64,000 bases of DNA, taken from Onchidella celtica (lineage: Eukaryota > Mollusca > Gastropoda > Systellommatophora > Onchidiidae). Location of the stretch: assembly GCA_963931925.1 (NCBI GenBank), contig OZ007579.1, forward strand, positions 50,866,619 to 50,930,618, in the 5' to 3' direction. Made by a program: the position numbers and the translations under genes. Positions 24,359 through 34,149 of this stretch are shown piece after piece. Position 1 is the stretch's first letter, and each line of letters starts with the position of its first letter. A model generated the notes under the pieces. It had not been told where the DNA came from and searched no databases. It saw only the letters and a list, made by a program, of their open reading frames with translations.

Positions 24359-26290
24359 ATGTCAGAGGCTATTGGAAGGCTTGGCCAGGAAGCAGACGCC
24401 TTGGAGCTCACTGGGAAGGAGAGACAGGACTACATCCGTGAAGGCCTAAGGGAGGAAAGAGAGAGGCAAGAGCGCATGGAGCAACTGAAGATAGAGGCTC
24501 AACGACAGGCTCATGAGAAGGAGGCTCAACGACAGGCTCATGAGAAGGAGGCTCAACGACAGGCTCAGGAGAAGGAGGCGGAACGACAGGCTCAGCTGCA
24601 AAGAGAAAAGATGAACCACGAGCTGGAGATGGAGAGGATCCGCCATCAGCGTGGAGGCGAGTCGACGCAGGGGACCAGCGACCACGCCAGTTCCAAGAGA
24701 CCCAAGCTACCTGCATTTCAGGATGGGAAGGACGACCTTGATAGCTGGCTACTTCGTTTTGAGAGGTTTGCCGAGACAGCGGACTGGCCTAGATCCACCT
24801 GGACGACATCACTGTCTGCCCTGCTGACTGGGAGAGCTCTGGAGTGCTTCTGTCGATTGCCGATTGATGAGGCCAAGGACTACGACAAAGTCAGGGAAGC
24901 TTTGCAGAAGAGGTATAACCTGTCAGAGGACGGTTACAGACTCATGTTCAGACAAGGTAAGCCTGAAGATGGAGAAGATGTCGGGATGTTTCTTACTAGG
25001 ATCAAGACTTACCTAGAGAGGTGGATAAAGCTATCAAAGACGGAGAAGACCTACGCAGGAGTGAGGGACCTGTTCGTTAGAGAGCAGTTCATGGATGTTT
25101 GCCCACCAGACCTTGCGACCCACGTGAGGGAGAGGAAGCCAAAGACGCTACAGGACGTCGCAGACTCAGCGGAGGCGTTCCTGGTAGCGAGGAACCGGAC
25201 ACTCAGAGGGAGCGCCAGACTGCAAAGCCGGCCAATGCGACGGAGTCCCAACGGAGACAGAAGCCCACAGGTCTGCCATAGGTGCCAGAGGCCGGGACAT
25301 AAGGCGACGGAGTGTCGTACCAAGATAAACGACAAAGGTGAGTTGAAATGTTACCTTTGTGGAAAGCCAGGCCACGTTCGGAGAATGTGTCCAGCCCAGA
25401 AGGATACGGGGCGAGGCAAGCCGAACAAGGCGGCGGCGGCCGTAATTATAGCGGCGGACGAGTCGTCGAGACAGGATGCGACGACGGCTGACACCAGCAT
25501 CAACGTTCAAGCGGTAATGAAGGACGGGAAGCTCCAGTTAGCGGTGCCTGTTACGTGCGGAGGATGCAGTGACGGAAGGACCGTGGAGAAGCTGAAGTTA
25601 CCAGTGATGAAGGGCTTGATTGGAAATCGAGCAGTAGACGTCCTAAGAGATACCGGCTGTGAAGGTGTAGTGGTGCGGCGATCACTGGTGGACGACGGAC
25701 AGCTCACCGGTGGGAAGAAACTCATCGCGAGGATCGATAACTCCTTGCTAGCGGCGGAGGAAGCCATCATCGACGTGAGAACGCCTTACCTGACGGGCAG
25801 AGTGACGGCACTGTGTCTCCCGGAGACCATCTGCGACCTAGTAGTCGGGAACGTGGACGGAGCGAAGGACCCGTACGACCCTGATACTGAGGTGATGGTA
25901 GGAGCGGTGACCACGAGGGCCCAGGAGAAGAGGAAGGACCAGTCTACGTCGCTGAAGGTGCCGAGGGCAGAACGGCACGCGGGAGTGGATAGGAAGGAAC
26001 TCATCCGACTCCAGGAAGAAGACGAAGACCTCAAGAAGTTGCGGCAGAAGAAAATTCCGACCAACAGAGGCAACAAGTCCGTACACTTCGAGAGACACGG
26101 AGGTGTACTGTACCGGATTTATAGGGACATAAGACAGGCTACGATTACAAGACAAGTGGTACTACCCGAGAAACGGAGGGAGTATGTACTGAGCGTTGCC
26201 CATGATTCTATCGTCGGAGGACATCTCGGCGTGAAGAAGACGAAGGACAGGGTGATGAGCAATTTTTACTGGCCTGGTATCGAAGGTGAC
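24359..26290 (+). CDS. Outer element Gag, protease and start of integrase
   Basis: A 644-codon frame runs from the first ATG after the primer site to the point of nested insertion; the annotated stop (26312-26314) lies inside the inserted LTR. The N-terminus is a charged coiled coil with four copies of a 9-residue EAQRQAHEK-type repeat. Next comes a capsid-like region with an AKDYDKVREALQKRYNL segment that resembles the SCAN-related gag of Gmr1-like elements. Two CCHC zinc knuckles follow (about 25274-25393; both C-x2-C-x4-H-x4-C). The aspartic protease active site DTG lies at about 25650. The two histidines of the integrase HHCC zinc finger are at about 26200 and 26221. The frame is intact. 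Its product would assemble particles and process the polyprotein. Confidence 0.85.
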
Positions 26291-27486
26291 TGTCACGAGT
26301 GGAGTGAGCGATAGTTAATAATTACGGGGGGAGAGGAGAGTAAAATTAACGCACGGAGACAAGTGAGAAAGTCGTGCATGTCATGAGTGGGGGGTCTGAA
26401 GGAGGCGAAAGCGCTGTATAACTATCACTGCAAGTTAGAAGGTCCTAGGGAGCGGATCTGTGAATAATAGCCCATCGGGCAGAGATAAAAGGAAGCAGTC
26501 GAGAAGACTAGGAGAAAGTCTTTCCAGTTATGACTGGTATGTAGAATGTTGATTGATTATTATGATTGATGTATTATATTATATTCGTCTATTACCATGA
26601 TGTGAATAGGTATATGTGAGGAATGTGGAAGTCCTTGATATTGGATATAGCAATGTGCGCCATGAGCGATAGATGAAAGTGAGTTCATGGATTTGTAGCG
26701 CGAGTGAGTAGTGTGTACTCCGATGGAAGTGTGTTACCGTAAGATGTGTGGTGAGTGAAAGGTGAACTAGTGTGTGTACGTTTCATGGGTTGTAAGGAGA
26801 GGTGGAGTGAATAGAAATGGTAGGGTATTATACCAATGTAATGTTATTCTTGTAGGTGTCGGGGACGGGCCGCAGAGCCACCTCGATGAGCACAGGGGAT
26901 AGGCCAGCATAGGGCCGGAGGCCACACATAGGCCGGAGGCCACACATAGGCCAGAAGTGAGGCTGTCAGTGCAGGACAGTAGAGGCACATAAAGTCGTGG
27001 CAGTCAGGCCACGGACAGGGACGTAGATATGAGAGTGAATGAGATACTATATTGGTGCCATGTTGATAGGCTAGTGAACTGATATTATGTTGTTGCCATG
27101 TTGATGGCTATGGAAATAATGTGTTATTGCCCTGCTGAGGTGCTAGGGGAGTGTTAAGGTGTATGACAATAGGAAGGCGATGTTGAGAGACTGCGGTGCC
27201 AGTGAATCATTAATGTACTATTAAGACCCTGAGGGAGAGGCTGAGGCCGAAGTGCCTTTAGGAGTAACTACCGGATTGTGGATCCGAGGGAGAGTGTGTG
27301 TGAGAATAAGGCCGTTGTACGGCAGTCATTTCAATAATATAATATATGTAATTGCGCTATTATATGTATAATTATGTTTAATAAATGTGTGAGTCTGATG
27401 GATTGTTCTGTTAAGTGTTAACTTGTTTGTTCGTGATTGTTGTCCTGTCATAACTTATTACATCTCCCAGTCTGGGATTTGTGACA
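26291..27486 (+). repeat. 5' LTR of inner element
   Basis: Starts TGTCACGAG and ends TTTGTGACA, giving a short inverted TGTCAC/GTGACA terminus. An AATAAA signal lies near 27381. It contains a tandem CACACATAGGCC-type duplication near 26925-26952. Confidence 0.92.
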
Positions 27487-27547
27487 CTGGGGGCTCGTCC
27501 GTTGTGACACTGGGGGCTCGTCCGTTGTGACATTGGGGGCTCGTCCT
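27479..27547 (+). promoter_or_regulatory. Triplicated LTR end / primer binding site
   Basis: Three consecutive 23-bp units, each starting TTGTGACA and carrying GGGGGCTCGTCC, run from 27479 to 27547. The first unit spans the true LTR end at 27486. Each contains the first 12-14 bases of a tRNA-Pro primer site, none the full 18. The third unit has ACATTGGG instead of ACACTGGG. Confidence 0.85.
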
Positions 27548-28495
27548 GCTTACCTGTGGTCATTTTGACATTGTGTAGTCATTATATCTAGTTGTTTTTC
27601 TGTTGTGCTAGGAATTCGTGCTGTTGTCTTTGTTCGTGGGATGAATGGAAATTTCATGATGATATGATTTATGTATATTGATGAATATGTATTGATACAT
27701 GTATTGCTATGAATAGTTATTAATGTGTATTTAAACTTTCCAGAGTGTGTGCGTGCCAGCCTGTAGAGGTCAAGCAGCCAGAGCTCCGAGAAAACGGGAG
27801 AAATTTAGATCAAGGGTGAAAGTTAAGTGAAATTCTGAAATTTTGTACCCTGGATTGAGGGCTGTCTTTTCTTCTGTCTTTTTCCGCTGTTTTTCTGTTT
27901 TCGTTGTAATTGATTATACGGGCGGTGGCGCGGGTTTGCTGTGTTGAACTTAGTTTATCCTTTTAAAAAGGTGTGGTAAACTTTGGAACTTCGTTCATCA
28001 CAGTGAACAGTTCTGTAGGGACCTGTAATATTGTTTAGTTGTAGCGTCGATATCTTCTCTGTTCCGCAGGAAGACGTTTCTCTTGTCCCTCTCTTACCTG
28101 TCTGTAAATACGTTCTTTTTTTTCAGACTCTGTTCTTGTTCGTACCTTGTAGTGTAATCGGTGTAATTAGGGTGCATTTTTTTTTCCATTATATTTTCTT
28201 TTTTAGGCCTTTGTCTTAGTCTGGTTCGTTGTCCTTGACGTACTTGTGGTCCTTCTACTGAATTTTCTCATTCTTATCTTTTCCTTTCGTTTTGTTATTT
28301 AATAGTGCTAGACATTTTATAAACATACAATTATTTAGAGAGAGTAGGCTGTAGAATGTTTAGTTAGGGGTGTTTCTGAATTGTATTTGGGTTTTGTTAT
28401 ATCTGGTGCGATCTCAGGTCTCTGGTCGTATCGCTAGTGATCATACCGACAGGTTGGTCGTCTTATAATAGATACCATAACCATAAGTCGGTGAA
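27548..28495 (+). other. Untranslated leader of inner element
   Basis: No coding frame is supported between the primer sites and the gag ATG at 28496. The sequence is T-rich. A packaging signal would be expected here but cannot be recognised. Confidence 0.6.
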
Positions 28496-28921
28496 ATGGC
28501 GGAACTCCAACAACTAATGAAGTTGGGTAAGGAACTTGGCCTGGAGGGAGAAGAGCTACGCGGCTGGATTAAAGAACAGCAGGCAGAAATGCGCGATGAG
28601 CGTGCTAAGGATAGAGAGCGAGAAAAAGAGGCTCAGGAAAAGGAGTTAGAAGCTCAGCGACAGGAGAGACAGGATAAGGAGCAGGAAAGGGAGTTTAAGT
28701 TAAAGGAGTTAGAAGATAAGCAGCATGAGAGAGAGGCGCGAATAAGAATCGCGGAGTTGGAAATCAAAAAGAATACGCCAACAGAAACAGTTGAGCGGCA
28801 GGTACACAATAAAGGTGGCGTTAGGATTAAGCTCCCTACGTTCGACGACCGGAAGGACGACATAGACGCCTTCCTTTACAGGTTCGAACTGAACGCACAA
28901 TTGCAATGGGGGGGAAAATAA
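28496..28921 (+). pseudogene. Inner element Gag, N-terminal fragment
   Basis: The frame begins with MAELQQLMKLGKELGLEGEE and continues as a charged, glutamate/arginine-rich coiled coil, then the start of the capsid-like region. It is cut by a TAA at 28919-28921, just after a run of seven G. Homologous sequence continues immediately in another frame, so a one- or two-base change in the G run is the likely cause (true mutation or a homopolymer sequencing error). Confidence 0.75.
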
Positions 28922-31115
28922 GGAATTATGGGCCACGTACCTGGCGTCGCTTTTGCAGGGGCGAGCGTTAACCTACTTTAAAGAGCTACAGCGCGAAGAC
29001 GTGCAAGATTACGATAAGCTGAAGGCTTTGCTGCTTCGCCGATTTGCGCGTACCGAGGAATATTTCCGGGAGCAGTTTAGGCGAGCACGTGCAGATACCA
29101 GGGAGGACTTTGCTGCCTTCGTCGCGAGACTGACGGAGTATTTCGCGAACTGGGTAGACTTGGCGCATGTGGGCACGGATTTCGCTAAACTGAAAGACCT
29201 AATGATCCGTGACCAGCTGTACGCATCGTGCCACAAAGATCTGGTGGCTTTCCTGAAAGAGAACGAACCCGCGACGGTGCAGGAGGCGTCTAAGTTGGCG
29301 GAGGCATACCGTACGGCGCATCCGTCCAAACCAGTCGCCAGGGCGTACGTCCAAGATGCTGGCTACGTCGCCGTTGTCGAGGGGTCGCCGGCAGGACTTA
29401 GGGACAGGTCGCGTCAGCGTGGTGCCTATAGTGGGCAAGCCCAGGGGCAGCATAGGGGCTTTCACCAATCACCGGCGTATGGATCCGGTAAGTTTGACCG
29501 AGCAGGAGGGCTAGGTCGCGGTAATGGCCGGGGGCGAGTCGTAACCTTTGCCGATAACCGACGGCATAGGGACTCTAGTCCCGGTCGCGATGGGTCACGG
29601 GGACCCAGGCCTAGTACAGCACAGGGAGCGGAGTGTTGGACTTGCGGACGCGTGGGTCACTTTTCGCGCGAGTGTAGGGCCGCGAAGTGTTGGAACTGCG
29701 GAAGAGCAGATCACATCAGCGTGAACTGCCCTGCAGGTAGGATAGCCGCGAACGTGGACAGTAGCTCCAGTCCATGTTCCCCAAATAAATTTCATCATGC
29801 GGCTGCGTGTGTTACATCGGACAACGGAGGCGGACAGTATTCTAAGTGTCCCAGTTGTGAGAAGTTATTATCTTCCGGTGTTTTACCTTGTGGGAGAAAG
29901 ATCCCCGTTATAAATTCATGTCATACAGGAGGTGGTCTTAGGGTTTATCCGGGGTTTGTTGGGGACGAACCGGTCTCGGTTTTACGAGATACGGGATCTA
30001 CCGTTGTGGGAGTGCATAGGGACTGCATTCGGGATTCACAGCTTACAGGTGAGACTGTCCCGTGCATCCAATTTTCGGGGGCCATTGAGAAATTACCCAT
30101 GGCAAGAATAATGATAGATACACCTTTCCTTAGCGGGGAAGTCGAGGCAGTCGTTGGTTGTTTTCCAGGCGCCCAGCTCATCATTGGGAATGTATCACGG
30201 GTGGTTTCCCCTTCCGATGAGAACGTGCAAGCATGGTCGCAATCAAAAGGTATTGACTTTTGCGCCGCGGTCGAAACACGCCGACGGGTAGCGGATAAAG
30301 ACAAGATTAGACCTTTGGCGACGCCAGCGGTCAACCTAGATATCACGCCAGAGCGCTTGGCGAGATTACAAAGGGAGGACCCATCATTAAACCCATGTTT
30401 TGGGGAAGTGCGAACCGAGAAAACGAGGAGATATAAGAACGGGTCATCTTCTTTTTTTGTCCAGGGGGGCATTCTGTTCCGTATGTACGTCACAGTGGAT
30501 TCTGTTCAAAAGCAGGTCGTCGTGCCACGGTCGTTAATTGCAACAGTATTGCGTCTGGCCCATGATGTTCCATTAGCGGGTCATATGGGAAGTGCTAGAA
30601 CCAAGCAGAGAGTTCTGAAAGATTTTTATTGGCCGTCAGTATACAGAGATGTACGGCTATATTGTAAGACGTGCAGTGCGTGCCAAAAGACGACGCATAA
30701 GGGTCGTACACCCCAGACTCCTCTTCAAAAGATCCCCACGGTTTCGGAACCGTTTAAAAAGGTTTCGATAGACCTTGTTGATTTAAGAGAAAGATTATCT
30801 TCAGCGCGCACTATAGCAGAAGAAGCGTCTAGTATCGCTTCAGCAAGAGCAAAGAACTATAAAGATAGAAGATCCAAACTGAGAATTTTTAAGCCAGGAG
30901 ACAAGGTTCTGTTGTTGTTACCTACGGACCATAATAAGTTATTGATGACATGGAAAGGTCCTTATGTTATTGAGCGAGTTGGAACCACATTGATGGAACG
31001 AGTAAGGTTTTCCATGTTAATATGCTACAGAGATTTTATGAGAGACCACAGTATCTGTGTGCACAGACAAGACCAAAGGAGACTGTCTTCTCTACGGCTT
31101 GTACGGGGGTCGTAG
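28922..31115 (+). pseudogene. Inner element capsid, zinc knuckles, protease, deleted integrase
   Basis: The capsid part is SCAN-like (a VQDYDKLKALLLRRFA segment). Two CCHC knuckles follow at about 29634-29731 (CWTCGRVGHFSREC and CWNCGRADHISVNC). The protease motif RDTGS lies near 29985, and a complete integrase HHCC finger at about 30560-30690. Directly after the first strand of the core (near 30780) the sequence jumps to a region that lies downstream of the core in the outer element. Roughly 180 codons, including all three DDE catalytic acids, are absent. The integrase C-terminal part follows (a KPGDKVLLLLP segment, then a WKGPY motif). A frameshift near 31005 leads into the next frame. Confidence 0.82.
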
Positions 31116-32597
31116 ACCAGTTGGACTGTGACGTAAGCGACACCGAGGCGCAGGAGGAGTTACAAATTCAATTGCCGGAGTTAACTCCGACACAAGGTTA
31201 CAGGGACGTTAACATTAACCCTGACCTTACGAGTTCAAGGAGTAGGGAACTTGAGACCCTGTTAGCGTCATTCCCGGATGTTGTTACGGATTTGCCGGGT
31301 CGCACTACGGTGATCCAGCACCAAATAAAGTTGACTTCGGATAAGCCAGTATTTCTTAGACCGTATCCGTTGCCTTTTTCTTCGAGAGATAGAGTCATAA
31401 AGGAAGTGGAGTCAATGTTGAAGTTAGATGTGATAGAACCATCAACATCGCCGTATTCATCACCCATCGTCCTCGTGAAAAAACTTGATGGATCGGTGCG
31501 GTTCTGTATTGATTTTCGAAGATTGAACACTATTACGGTAGGCGATAGGGAGCCTATTCCGTTTCAGGAGGAACTAATAGCTTCATTGGCCGGGTCCACG
31601 TGGTTTTCCAAGATAGATTTGACGAAAGGGTATTGGGAAATCCCGCTTACTGAGGAGTCTAAACAATACACGGCGTTCCAAACGCCCATTGGATTATTCC
31701 AATTTAAGGTCATGCCATTTGGGTTGGTAAACGCACCAGCGACGTTTGCACGATTAATGAGATTGGTGTTGAAGGACATACCTAATGTCGTGTCATTCTT
31801 TGATGATATAGCATGCCATACGTCGACATGGTCTGATCATATTCAGACACTAACAGTAATTTTTCAACGATTACGTCATTTTGGGTTAACTGCTAAACCC
31901 GCAAAGATGGATTTGGCATGTCCAGAGATAGTATTCTTAGGACATATTGTGGGTAGAGGTGTTCAGAGACCTGAAGAAACAAAAATTGACAAGTTAGTAG
32001 GGTTGCAAATCCCAAAAACAAAGAAACAAGTCAGAAGCTTAGTGGGAATTTTAAATTATTACAGAAAGTTCATTCCAAATTTTTCCTCCTTGTCATCTTC
32101 TCTTACTGACCTTACTAAGAAGGGACAACCCGATAAGGTCCAGTGGACGTCTGAATGTCAGACATCATTTGATAATTTGGTGACAGCATTATCATCGTCA
32201 CCCATTCTGATATTACCCGATTTTCGATCTAATTTTATCCTCAGAACGGATGCGTCGGACTCTGGTGTCGGCGCTTGTCTTCTACAGGAGAAGAACGAAT
32301 GTCTCCATCCTGTATGTTATGTCAGTAGGAAGTTATTGCAGAGAGAAAGAAAGTATTCGGTGATAGAGCGTGAGTGTCTTGCCATTGTCTGGTCCGTCCA
32401 GAAACTAGGACGTTATCTCATGGGACGAGAATTTTGTATCCAGACAAGACCACAAGCCACTGACATTTTTGTCGAAGAATCGTTCGTCCAGCCCACGCTT
32501 GTCTAGATGGGCATTGGCTTTGCAGCCGTATACCTTCGTTATTCAACCAATTCCAGGAACCAGCAATCATATCGCCGACTACCTTAGTCGAGCCTAG
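31022..32597 (+). pseudogene. Inner element reverse transcriptase and RNase H
   Basis: The frame from about 31010 carries reverse transcriptase motifs in order: a VRFCIDFRRLN block, a KIDLTKGYWEIPL block with a catalytic aspartate, a MPFGLVNAPATF block, and the catalytic box FFDD near 31795-31806. The connection and RNase H follow (TDASDSG near 32249, ERECLAIVW near 32367). This frame stops at 32504-32506. The last RNase H part, ending with ADYLSR and a TAG at 32595-32597, is in a different frame, so a further frameshift lies near 32440-32460. FFDD instead of the usual Y-x-DD is unusual. Confidence 0.82.
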
Positions 32598-32950
32598 GGG
32601 AAGAGTTCAGCAGCTTATACATCTGAGGACAGGAACATTGACAGGATCTGTGTGAATAAGTCGACTTTAAAATATTGACATTATAAATATGATATGAAGA
32701 ATGGTTGATAGGGTGAATGGTTTTTGATTCTGTATTAAGTATTGTGGTTAGTTAGCTATTCATGATGTGACACATATATGCATATTGCAGGCCATATTGA
32801 TCCCCATATTTTCCCCTGATTTCGGTATTCTATATACTAGGGGAACTGGTAGGTCATTTTTAATGTAGGTATTGCTCAGGCTCACTCGTTGACAGTCATC
32901 TTGATGCGATTTGAAATTAATTGCATTAATTTTTTTGGGGTGGGGGATGA
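32598..32950 (+). other. 3' untranslated part and polypurine tract of inner element
   Basis: There is no reading frame. A G-rich purine stretch (GGGGTGGGGGATGA, 32937-32950) directly abuts the 3' LTR and is the probable plus-strand primer. Confidence 0.7.
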
Positions 32951-34144
32951 TGTCACGAGTGGAGTGAGCGATAGTTAATAATTACGGGGGGAGAGGAGAG
33001 TAAAATTAACGCACGGAGACAAGTGAGAAAGTCGTGCATGTCATGAGTGGGGGGTCTGAAGGAGGCGAAAGCGCTGTATAACTATCACTGCAAGTTAGAA
33101 GGTCCTAGGGAGCGGATCTGTGAATAATAGCCCATCGGGCAGAGATAAAAGGAAGCAGTCGAGAAGACTAGGAGAAAGTCTTTCCAGTTATGACTGGTAT
33201 GTAGAATGTTGATTGATTATTATGATTGATGTATTATATTATATTCGTCTATTACCATGATGTGAATAGGTATATGTGAGGAATGTGGAAGTCCTTGATA
33301 TTGGATATAGCAATGTGCGCCATGAGCGATAGATGAAAGTGAGTTCATGGATTTGTAGCGCGAGTGAGTAGTGTGTACTCCGATGGAAGTGTGTTACCGT
33401 AAGATGTGTGGTGAGTGAAAGGTGAACTAGTGTGTGTACGTTTCATGGGTTGTAAGGAGAGGTGGAGTGAATAGAAATGGTAGGGTATTATACCAATGTA
33501 ATGTTATTCTTGTAGGTGTCGGGGACGGGCCGCAGAGCCACCTCGATGAGCACAGGGGATAGGCCAGCATAGGGCCGGAGGCCACACATAGGCCGGAGGC
33601 CACACATAGGCCAGAAGTGAGGCTGTCAGTGCAGGACAGTAGAGGCACATAAAGTCGTGGCAGTCAGGCCACGGACAGGGACGTAGATATGAGAGTGAAT
33701 GAGATACTATATTGGTGCCATGTTGATAGGCTAGTGAACTGATATTATGTTGTTGCCATGTTGATGGCTATGGAAATAATGTGTTATTGCCCTGCTGAGG
33801 TGCTAGGGGAGTGTTAAGGTGTATGACAATAGGAAGGCGATGTTGAGAGACTGCGGTGCCAGTGAATCATTAATGTACTATTAAGACCCTGAGGGAGAGG
33901 CTGAGGCCGAAGTGCCTTTAGGAGTAACTACCGGATTGTGGATCCGAGGGAGAGTGTGTGAGAATAAGGCCGTTGTACGGCAGTCATTTCAATAATATAA
34001 TATATGTAATTGCGCTATTATATGTATAATTATGTTTAATAAATGTGTGAGTCTGATGGATTGTTCTGTTAAGTGTTAACTTGTTTGTTCGTGATTGTTG
34101 TCCTGTCATAACTTATTACATCTCCCAGTCTGGGATTTGTGACA
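32951..34144 (+). repeat. 3' LTR of inner element
   Basis: 1,194 bp, TGTCACG...GTGACA. It differs from the 5' LTR only by lacking one GT in a (GT)n run near 33956, as far as I can see by eye. Confidence 0.92.
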
Positions 34145-34149
34145 GTGAC

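Larger units (their letters stand above)
26291..34144 (+). mobile_element. Inner Gmr1-like LTR retrotransposon, non-autonomous
   Basis: 7,854 bp inserted in the same orientation into the integrase zinc-finger region of the outer element. The target duplication GTGAC lies at 26286-26290 and 34145-34149. The LTRs (1,196 and 1,194 bp) appear identical except for a GT dinucleotide, so insertion is very recent. It encodes gag, protease, part of integrase, reverse transcriptase and RNase H, in integrase-first order. The integrase catalytic core is missing, and at least three frameshifts break the frame. It is related to the outer element in protein sequence but has quite different LTRs. Confidence 0.92.
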
